Source: Prevotellaceae bacterium (GTDB lineage Bacteria > Bacteroidota > Bacteroidia > Bacteroidales > UBA932). Taken from it: DNA of 5,585 nt. Every line of letters starts with the position of its first letter. Position 1 is the stretch's first letter. The notes under the pieces are model-generated. The model was given only the letters and a program-made list of their open reading frames with translations, was not told where the DNA came from and did no database searches. The position numbers and the translations under genes were made by a program. This document shows positions 1-5,195 of this stretch, in pieces. The stretch spans positions 1 through 5,585 of the forward strand of contig JAIRLT010000129.1 of NCBI GenBank assembly GCA_031259225.1, written 5' to 3'.

Positions 1-386
1 TTGCGGGCGGCTTCGAATATTTTTTTCCCGACGGTATAAATAAGGATATTTTCTTTCGGGAGGTGTCCGTAGGCGGACAGTGTTTTCCGGAATTCTTTAA
101 TGACGTTGGAATTGAAAGATCCAGCCAGCGAACTGTCGGACGAAAAGGCAATGACGGCTATGCGTCCGGGCGTACGTTCTTCCGCCAGCGGCGTATAAAA
201 ATCGTCGCCTGTCGCCAGTACGTTGCGAAGAATGCGGTGCAGGGCATTGGAATAAGGAAGCATGCCGGCAATATTTTTCTGCGCTTTGTTCAGTTTTGCC
301 GCCGATACCATTTTCATGGCAGAGGTAATCTTCTGCGTGGTTTTTACCGACTGTATCCGTTCTTTTATTTCCTTGAATGCCGCCAT
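1..386 (-). CDS. atpG: F1F0 ATP synthase gamma subunit (5' part; gene continues past the window edge)
   Basis: Gamma is the central rotor shaft of F1. It turns inside the alpha3beta3 hexamer and passes torque between the c-ring and the catalytic sites. The first 128 residues are visible and the C-terminal part, including the terminal helix, lies beyond base 1. The start is ATG at 386-384, reading MAAFKEIKERIQSVKTTQKI, followed by TSAMKMVSAAKLNKAQ (21-36). This is the classic gamma N-terminal helix (K-I-T-x-A-M-K-M-V), which fixes the start. Residues 81-93 read FSSDSSLAGSFNS, matching the conserved S-D-R-G-L-C-G-G-x-N region; Bacteroides-type gammas also carry a Ser-Ser-Leu version of it. The gene begins 15 nt after the atpA stop with no Shine-Dalgarno sequence and is the last gene seen in the operon. 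Identification is secure; only completeness is unknown. Confidence 0.96.
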   Translation of the reverse strand, partial: MAAFKEIKERIQSVKTTQKITSAMKMVSAAKLNKAQKNIAGMLPYSNALHRILRNVLATGDDFYTPLAEERTPGRIAVIAFSSDSSLAGSFNSNVIKEFRKTLSAYGHLPKENILIYTVGKKIFEAAR

Positions 387-401
387 GCCGTTAGTGAAGA
401 A

Positions 402-1982
402 CTATTTTAAGATACTCGTTATTTCCGCCGCCAGTTTTTCGATGGCATTGGTTACGTCGTCGTTGATTATGCCGTTTTTCAATGGAGTCAGGATATCGTC
501 CTTGTGCCGCGCATCAAGCGCTTCGACAAACATCCGCTCAAATTCGTTGATGCGGTCTAATTTAATATCGCGCAGCAATCCCTGCGTGCCGCAGTAGAGT
601 ATGGCAACCTGTTTTTCGACCGGTACCGGCGCGTATTTTGGTTGAATTAACAGGCGCGTATTTTTTTGTCCTTTGTCAATCGTGAATGCCGTAACGGGGT
701 CAATATCGCCGCCGAATTTGGTGAAAGCTTCCAGTTCGCGGTATTGCGCCTGGTCGATTTTGAGCGTTCCCGCTACTTTCTTCATCGCTTTGATTTGCGC
801 GTTCCCGCCTACGCGCGACACGGAAATACCTACGTTGATAGCCGGTCGCACGCCTTGATTGAATAAATCGGTATCAAGGAAAATTTGCCCGTCGGTAATT
901 GAAATAACGTTTGTAGGGATATATGCCGACACGTCGCCCGCCTGTGTTTCGATGATGGGTAAGGCAGTAAGCGACCCGCCGCCCTTGACTTTCCCTTTCA
1001 AACTTTCGGGTAAATCGTTCATCGTAGCGGCGACTTCCGGCTGGTTAATTATTTTTGCCGCCCGTTCCAGCAACCGCGAATGCAGGTAGAAAATATCGCC
1101 CGGATAAGCTTCGCGTCCCGACGGTCTGCGCAGGATAAGCGATACTTCGCGGTAAGCCACCGCTTGCTTTGACAGGTCGTCGAAAATAACTAATGCATGC
1201 CGCCCGGTATCGCGGAAATATTCGCCGATAGCGGCGCCGGCAAACGGTGCGAAATATTGCATGGCGGCAGGGTCGGCGGCGGTAGCCGCTACCACAATCG
1301 TATAATCCATCGCGCCTTTTTCGCGCAGCGTATTCACGATAGTCGCTACCGTAGAACCTTTTTGTCCTACCGCCACATAGATGCAATACACAGGGTCGCC
1401 GTTCAGGTAGCCCTCGCGTTGGTTGATAATAGTGTCCAAGGCAATGGCTGTTTTACCGGTTTGCCGGTCGCCGATGATTAACTCGCGCTGCCCGCGCCCA
1501 ATGGGGATCATGGCGTCTACCGCTTTGATACCTGTTTGCAGGGGCTGGTTCACCGGCTGGCGGAAGATAACGCCCGGCGCTTTTCTTTCCAGTGGCATCA
1601 GGAACCGTTCGCCGGTAACAGGTCCTTTGCCGTCGAGGGTTTCGCCCAGCGGGTCTATCACGCGTCCAAGCATTCCTTCGCCAACATTTATGGAGGCGAT
1701 TTTACCGGTGCGGCGTACCGAAAAACCTTCTTTAATATGGTCGGTTGTCCCCAGCAACACCGCGCCCACATTGTCTTCTTCGAGGTTCATCACGACGCCC
1801 ATCATGCCGTCCTGAAATTCGAGCAGTTCATTTGCTTCGGCATTTGCCAGCCCGTAGATGCGCGCCACGCCGTCGCTGACCTGCAACACTACGCCCACTT
1901 CTTCATACTGCAATTTGGTATCGATATTTTCCAATTGCATTTTCAAAATCCGGGAAACTTCGCTTACTTTGATATCCGACAT
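402..1982 (-). CDS. atpA: F1F0 ATP synthase alpha subunit
   Basis: Alpha is the non-catalytic nucleotide-binding subunit that alternates with beta in the cytoplasmic F1 hexamer and supplies a residue to each catalytic site. The 526-residue protein is full length; E. coli alpha is 513. In order it shows the N-terminal delta-contact helix (about 1-25), a beta-barrel domain (about 26-95), and the nucleotide-binding domain with Walker A GDRQTGKT at 171-178 and Walker B LVIFDD at 264-269. The alpha/beta signature PAINVGISVS at 380-389 is followed by R390, equivalent to the E. coli alphaR376 arginine finger. A helical C-terminal domain follows to ITSILK. The ATG at 1982-1980 gives the expected N-terminus (MSDIKVSEVSRILK) and follows a 38-nt AT-rich spacer after atpH with no Shine-Dalgarno sequence. 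All key residues are intact and I see no frameshift. Confidence 0.99.
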   Translation of the reverse strand: MSDIKVSEVSRILKMQLENIDTKLQYEEVGVVLQVSDGVARIYGLANAEANELLEFQDGMMGVVMNLEEDNVGAVLLGTTDHIKEGFSVRRTGKIASINVGEGMLGRVIDPLGETLDGKGPVTGERFLMPLERKAPGVIFRQPVNQPLQTGIKAVDAMIPIGRGQRELIIGDRQTGKTAIALDTIINQREGYLNGDPVYCIYVAVGQKGSTVATIVNTLREKGAMDYTIVVAATAADPAAMQYFAPFAGAAIGEYFRDTGRHALVIFDDLSKQAVAYREVSLILRRPSGREAYPGDIFYLHSRLLERAAKIINQPEVAATMNDLPESLKGKVKGGGSLTALPIIETQAGDVSAYIPTNVISITDGQIFLDTDLFNQGVRPAINVGISVSRVGGNAQIKAMKKVAGTLKIDQAQYRELEAFTKFGGDIDPVTAFTIDKGQKNTRLLIQPKYAPVPVEKQVAILYCGTQGLLRDIKLDRINEFERMFVEALDARHKDDILTPLKNGIINDDVTNAIEKLAAEITSILK

Positions 1983-2020
1983 ATTTGTTTTATTTCTTAG
2001 TGGTTTTTTCTACTAAATGG

Positions 2021-2578
2021 TTAAACGATGATTTTATTTTTACGGATAAACTGCCGCCGTACTTTTTCCAATTGTCCCGCCACAGAAGCGTCGAGCCGGA
2101 GGTCGTTTATCTGGAAAATAAAGCCGCCTTTTATACTTGGGTCGATACGGTTTTCTATTTCCACCTTGCCTTTCGTTTGTTGCTCCGCACGGCGCCGGAT
2201 GCGTTCAATGATGGCGCCGGGCAGCGGCTCTGCCGATACCAGCAGCGCCGTTCCGATACGGCGCGCCAAGCGGTAAAGCGATACATAACCCAATGCAATG
2301 TTGCGCACCAAATTTTCACGGCGGTTTTCGAGTAATAGCCGTACAACACGCTGGTAACTGTCTTCCGCCGCCGTTACGCCTGCCGCATTGCACAACAATT
2401 GCAACTTGCCGGCATACGGTACCATCGGGCTGCTTATTGTTTCGAGCAGGTGCGGCGTAGCTGCTACAGTAGCCGACAATAATTTCATCCGGTCATAAAG
2501 CGCCGTGTCTTCGCCGCGCGCGGCGGCGTATTCCAACAAGGCTTTTGCGTATCGTTTGGCTATGTGTCCTTCGTTCAT
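2021..2578 (-). CDS. atpH: F1F0 ATP synthase delta subunit (OSCP family)
   Basis: Delta sits on top of F1 and ties the alpha N-termini to the b-subunit stator so that the hexamer does not rotate with gamma. The 185-residue length is normal for the family. The N-terminal domain begins with the typical I-A-K-R-Y-A-K-A-L-L-E motif (6-16), where A-x-R-Y-A-x-A-L is the family hallmark. The C-terminal part carries the conserved D-P-S-I-K-G-G-F (146-153) followed by D159, R161 and DAS (163-165), matching the family pattern G-G-x-x-x-x-x-x-D-x-x-x-D-x-S. The start at 2578-2576 lies one base after the atpF stop, so translational coupling is likely. The protein is basic at its C-terminus (RRQFIRKNKIIV). 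Sequence conservation in this family is low, but the motifs and position leave little doubt. Confidence 0.97.
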   Translation of the reverse strand: MNEGHIAKRYAKALLEYAAARGEDTALYDRMKLLSATVAATPHLLETISSPMVPYAGKLQLLCNAAGVTAAEDSYQRVVRLLLENRRENLVRNIALGYVSLYRLARRIGTALLVSAEPLPGAIIERIRRRAEQQTKGKVEIENRIDPSIKGGFIFQINDLRLDASVAGQLEKVRRQFIRKNKIIV

Positions 2579-2579
2579 A

Positions 2580-3071
2580 TTAAATTATACGTTCCGTTTC
2601 GTCGAGCATTTGCAGGATGAAAGCTTCTTCTTTTGTTTTATCATCTAATTGCCGGTGCAATACTTTTTCTGCAATATCTACCGAAAGCATTGCCACCTGC
2701 GCGTTGATTTCCCCGAGCGCTTTTTCCTTTTGCAGTTCGATGCGTTGTCGTGCCAGCGCAAGTTGTTTTTCTGTTTCCTCCACTGCTTTTTGCTGTGCGT
2801 TGTGGAGTAGCTGTTCGCCGTCCGTCATCGCTTTTTTGATGATAGCGGCTTGTTGCCTGCGCGCTTCATCCAGTATGGCGAGCGATTCCTGTTTTACGTT
2901 TTCGAGTTTCCGGGCGGCTTCCTCTGCGGCTTCAAGCGATTGGCTGATATGGTCGCGTCGCTCGTTCACCATACGGGTGATAACGGGAAAGCCGAATTTC
3001 GCCAGTAGCCCCAATACGATGAGGAAACTGAACGTCATCCAGAACAGCAAACCAAAATCCGGTGTAAGCAT
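2580..3071 (-). CDS. atpF: F1F0 ATP synthase b subunit (peripheral stalk)
   Basis: The b subunit forms the outer stalk that holds the stator together: one membrane helix anchors it next to subunit a, and a long coiled coil reaches up to delta and alpha. The 163 residues start MLTPDFGLLFWMTFSFLIVL, with a single hydrophobic segment at about 6-27 and no signal peptide. After the short GFPVITRMVNERRDHI segment (27-42) comes a highly charged helical stretch rich in A, E, K, Q and R (about 43-140), as expected for the right-handed coiled coil. Only one b gene is visible, so a homodimer is inferred. ATG at 3071-3069 is the natural start and lies 12 nt after the atpE stop; the 3' end is one base from atpH. 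The long reading frame on the opposite strand here is a composition artefact. Confidence 0.97.
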   Translation of the reverse strand: MLTPDFGLLFWMTFSFLIVLGLLAKFGFPVITRMVNERRDHISQSLEAAEEAARKLENVKQESLAILDEARRQQAAIIKKAMTDGEQLLHNAQQKAVEETEKQLALARQRIELQKEKALGEINAQVAMLSVDIAEKVLHRQLDDKTKEEAFILQMLDETERII

Positions 3072-3083
3072 GTGTTCTCTTGT

Positions 3084-3323
3084 TTATGCCAGGAAACAAA
3101 CGACGATAGCAAACAACGCCGCGCCTTCGATGAACGACGCCATAATAATCATCGACATGCGGATGAAGTCCGCTACTTCCGGTTGGCGGGCGATAGACTC
3201 CATCGCCGACGCGCCGATTTTACCAATACCGATACCTGCGCCAATGACGGCAATACTGGCTCCAAGCGGTGCAAATACTGCGCCGGAAAGTGTTTGCAAA
3301 AATGTAATAACTAATGGTAACAT
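3084..3323 (-). CDS. atpE: F1F0 ATP synthase c subunit (proteolipid, rotor ring)
   Basis: Subunit c is the hairpin that assembles into the membrane rotor ring and carries the coupling ion. The 79-residue protein has two hydrophobic helices (about 16-41 and 53-79) joined by the polar loop, with the conserved R46-Q47-P48 followed by E49. Helix 1 has the glycine packing motif G28-x-G30-x-G32-x-G34. Helix 2 carries the ion-binding carboxylate E66 in FIEGAALFA. Aligned with the Na+-type Ilyobacter c-subunit, the positions of its Q32, S66 and T67 are I33, G67 and A68 here. The Na+ ligands are therefore missing and proton coupling is inferred. The gene lies 43 nt after atpB, behind a very AT-rich leader, and 12 nt before atpF. 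The ATG at 3323-3321 is the only sensible start. Confidence 0.98.
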   Translation of the reverse strand: MLPLVITFLQTLSGAVFAPLGASIAVIGAGIGIGKIGASAMESIARQPEVADFIRMSMIIMASFIEGAALFAIVVCFLA

Positions 3324-3366
3324 AATTTTTTGTTTTTTTAGATTTATAATTTTTATTAACTAAAGT
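3324..3366 (-). promoter_or_regulatory. AT-rich leader (putative translation-initiation region) of atpE
   Basis: This 43-nt spacer between the atpB stop and the atpE ATG contains only four G or C bases (91% A+T), against moderate-GC coding sequence on either side. In the transcribed strand it is rich in A and U, with a run of seven A then C then six A just before the start. It has no Shine-Dalgarno sequence. A/T-rich, unstructured leaders are the known favourable start context in Bacteroidota, and c must be made in several copies per complex. I infer that this spacer boosts atpE translation. No TAnnTTTG-type Bacteroides -7 promoter box is visible, so I do not call it a promoter. Confidence 0.45.
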
Positions 3367-4449
3367 TTACGCTTTTATTTTTTTCGGATGATGCGAAGGT
3401 CGCGACAATCCTATAAATACTGCCGAAAGCATGGTAAATACGTAGGCTTGGATGTAGGCTACCAACAGTTCAAGTCCATTCATAATAATTGACAGGACTA
3501 CGGAAAACGCCGTCATTCCTGCATTCATGGCAATACCCATTTCTACCGTTACGAATATCATAAACGTCAATGAAAGGATGACCGTATGCCCTGCAAAAAT
3601 GTTTGCCAGCAAACGGATCATCAATGCAAACGGTTTGGTAAAAATGCCGAATAATTCAATTAGTGGAATGATGGGTACCGGTACTTTCAGCCACACCGGA
3701 ACATCGGGCCAAAAAATTTCTTTCCAGTATTCGCGGTTGCCGAATACGTTTACCGCTACGAGGGTGCATAGCGCCAATACGCACGTAACGGCAATATTCC
3801 CGGTCGTGTTGGCGCCGCCGGGAAATACCGGAATAATGCCCATGACGTTATTGATAAGTATAAAGAAGAACGCCGTTAATAAATAGGGGGCATACCGTTG
3901 ATGGTCGTCGCCGATATTTTTGCGTATCACTTCATCGTAAATATTCATCACAAACATTTCTATGGCGCACACAAACTTTCCGGGAACGGAATTTTTCGGT
4001 CGCCGCTTGTACCAACGCGCTACGCTCAGGAATAACGCCAGCATGATAGCCGAATTTATCATCAGCGCCAAAGCGTTTTTGGTAATGGAAATATCCCAAG
4101 GGCGGCAGGCTTCCCCTGCGGCGTTATGGTAAATGATTTTTCCTTTGTATTTCCCCTCTTCGGCAATGCGGAAGCCTTTATAGGTTTCGCCGTGCGCCAA
4201 ACGTTTCGATGAAAACGCATGCCAGCAGCCGTCTTCGGAACGTACAATCACCGGCAGGTAAACCGATACATGGTAATGGTTAATAGTTGTGATATGCCAC
4301 CAGTAGCTGTCGGCAGTGTGTTCGTTGATAATCTCGCTTACTTGGGGCTTTTCTTCTTCGGTGCGATTATCGGCAACCGCACACAAGGGCAGCAACCAAC
4401 CCAGCGCTCCTGCGACTAACAAAACTAATATGCGTTTACCGGCACACAT
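3367..4449 (-). CDS. atpB: F1F0 ATP synthase a subunit with signal peptide and extracytoplasmic N-terminal domain
   Basis: Subunit a is the stator membrane protein that forms the two proton half-channels against the c-ring. At 360 residues it is much longer than E. coli a (271). Residues 1-26 look like a signal peptide (KR, then a hydrophobic core, then AVA before D27). Residues 27-120 are a soluble, probably periplasmic domain rich in His and aromatic residues (WWH at 50-52, H58, H60) with C74 and C115. Membrane segments lie at about 125-147, 187-208, 217-237, 255-305 (a longer hydrophobic region) and 312-346. The essential arginine is R279 in LMIRLLANIFAGH (equivalent to E. coli R210). H288 and E327 occupy the positions of E. 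coli E219 and H245, and Q334 that of Q252. The extended N-terminus is known from Bacteroidota subunit a proteins. ATG at 4449 is 4 nt after the upstream gene. Confidence 0.97.
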   Translation of the reverse strand: MCAGKRILVLLVAGALGWLLPLCAVADNRTEEEKPQVSEIINEHTADSYWWHITTINHYHVSVYLPVIVRSEDGCWHAFSSKRLAHGETYKGFRIAEEGKYKGKIIYHNAAGEACRPWDISITKNALALMINSAIMLALFLSVARWYKRRPKNSVPGKFVCAIEMFVMNIYDEVIRKNIGDDHQRYAPYLLTAFFFILINNVMGIIPVFPGGANTTGNIAVTCVLALCTLVAVNVFGNREYWKEIFWPDVPVWLKVPVPIIPLIELFGIFTKPFALMIRLLANIFAGHTVILSLTFMIFVTVEMGIAMNAGMTAFSVVLSIIMNGLELLVAYIQAYVFTMLSAVFIGLSRPSHHPKKIKA

Positions 4450-4453
4450 CCGA

Positions 4454-4894
4454 TTATTTTTTTTCTATTTTAAGGTGGTTGTAGCGGCGTCCTATACCAC
4501 GCAGCACTAACACTTCCAATCCCATAAACACCAAATAAAACAGCAGGAACAGAATCAGGATTGCGCGGAATATGGACGCGTCCAACACCAGGTAACAAAC
4601 AAAGAAAAGCAGTAGTGCGATTACCAACTTACTCATTTTCCAAATCAGGAAATAATTATTGACCTGCGCCGGCATAACGCTTCCTTCCCGGAGTTTTTTC
4701 TCCCATTGCCGTGTAAGCCCCGCGAAAGCAAGCAGGAATATCAGGAACAATACCGGAATATAGCGGCATTCCGTAAAATTATATTGCGGCGCCACCCACC
4801 GGAGTATAATTTCCATACACACCCACAGCAACAGCCACACAGCTACTGCCAATCCAAATACACGTGTTTTTTTCTCAAAAAATTTCATTTGCAT
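4454..4894 (-). CDS. Small four-helix membrane protein of unknown family, AtpI-like in position and topology
   Basis: I do not recognise a named family from the sequence. The 146-residue protein has a short basic N-terminus (KFFEKKTR) and four likely membrane helices at about 13-32, 45-61, 82-104 and 108-131. A charged cytoplasmic-type loop (RQWEKKLREG, 62-71) lies in the middle, and the tail is basic (RGIGRRYNHLKIEKK). It sits 7 nt after atpC and 4 nt before atpB, so it is clearly co-transcribed with the synthase. In many bacteria the small four-helix protein AtpI is encoded just before atpB and helps c-ring assembly or Mg2+ supply. Length, topology and position fit such a role, but that is inference, as I see no diagnostic motif. 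Bacteroides genomes carry a hypothetical gene at this spot. The start could be ATG 4894 or the ATG two codons later (4888). Confidence 0.88.
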   Translation of the reverse strand: MQMKFFEKKTRVFGLAVAVWLLLWVCMEIILRWVAPQYNFTECRYIPVLFLIFLLAFAGLTRQWEKKLREGSVMPAQVNNYFLIWKMSKLVIALLLFFVCYLVLDASIFRAILILFLLFYLVFMGLEVLVLRGIGRRYNHLKIEKK

Positions 4895-4901
4895 AGCATT
4901 T

Positions 4902-5150
4902 TTATTGTTCTACACATACGGTTATTTTATTCCCGTTCACTTCTACAAAACCGCCGCCAACGGGTATTATTTCATCTTTCCCGTCACCTGTTACGCATTT
5001 TATCGCGCCTTTGGCAAGCATGGAAATCAACGGCGCGTGCGCAGGATACACTGCAAATTCGCCTGCTGTACCGGGGAAAACGGCATATTCCAAACCACCT
5101 TCATAAAGCGTTCCTTTCGGCGATACTATTTGAATATTTAAAGATTTCAA
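4902..5150 (-). CDS. atpC: F1F0 ATP synthase epsilon subunit, short form, TTG start
   Basis: Epsilon joins gamma to the c-ring at the foot of the central stalk. The 82-residue product is just the N-terminal beta-sandwich: IQIVSPKGTLYEG (6-18), FPGTAGEFAVYPAHAPLIS (25-43, matching P-G-x-x-G-x-x-x-x-x-x-H-A-P-L) and GGGFVEVNGNKITVCVE (65-81). The C-terminal two-helix domain that inhibits ATP hydrolysis in longer epsilons (about 138 residues in E. coli) is absent, as is usual in Bacteroidota. The start is TTG at 5150-5148, giving M-K-S-L-N-I-Q-I-V-S-P, which lines up with the M-K-x-L-x-x-x-I-V-S-P start of Bacteroides epsilons. There is no in-frame ATG between the upstream stop (TAA at 5171-5169) and residue 44. 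The TTG lies inside a tandem repeat that fills the gap to atpD. The membrane protein gene follows after 7 nt. Confidence 0.96.
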   Translation of the reverse strand: MKSLNIQIVSPKGTLYEGGLEYAVFPGTAGEFAVYPAHAPLISMLAKGAIKCVTGDGKDEIIPVGGGFVEVNGNKITVCVEQ

Positions 5151-5195
5151 GATTTCAAGATTTAAGGTTTAAAAATTTCAAGATTTAAAAATTTA
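5141..5195. repeat. Degenerate 8-bp tandem repeat (consensus AARATTTM) across the atpD-atpC junction
   Basis: On the + strand the units read aagatttc (5141), aagatttc (5149), aagattta (5157), a 7-bp aggttta (5165), aaaatttc (5172), aagattta (5180) and aaaattta (5188): about seven copies with no bases left over. The array runs from the atpD stop codon (5193-5195) into the first codons of atpC, and 5133-5140 (aatattta) may be a further decayed copy within the gene. It is almost pure A/T. It fills the whole 42-nt spacer and provides the TTG start of atpC. It may have arisen by slippage or be a genome-wide intergenic repeat; a function is not shown. Confidence 0.8.

Noticed and set aside
1536..2000. 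A 154-codon + strand frame opposite the 5' end of atpA
   Set aside because: It is fully antisense to the conserved alpha gene, and its His/Phe-rich translation resembles no protein; a shadow frame.
1997..2016. Inverted repeat ttagt...actaa in the atpH-atpA spacer, considered as a terminator or attenuator
   Set aside because: The stem is only 5 bp and A/T-rich with a 10-nt loop, and a terminator in mid-operon before alpha would make little sense.
2617..3363. A 248-codon open frame on the + strand opposite atpF and atpE
   Set aside because: It is antisense to two certain genes, its product is a low-complexity Ser/Ala/Cys/Ile mixture with no family resemblance, and it arises from the codon composition of atpF.
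4381..4449. Subunit a as a lipoprotein (Cys at residue 23)
   Set aside because: Residues before the Cys (L-L-P-L) do not fit a lipobox, since Leu at -1 is not accepted; an AVA signal peptidase I site fits better.
5151..5192. Possible internal promoter before atpC
   Set aside because: No TAnnTTTG (-7) box paired with a TTTG-type -33 box is present; the A/T richness comes from the tandem repeat.
5141..5195. CRISPR-like array
   Set aside because: Units are 8 bp, contiguous and without spacers, so this is a simple tandem repeat.
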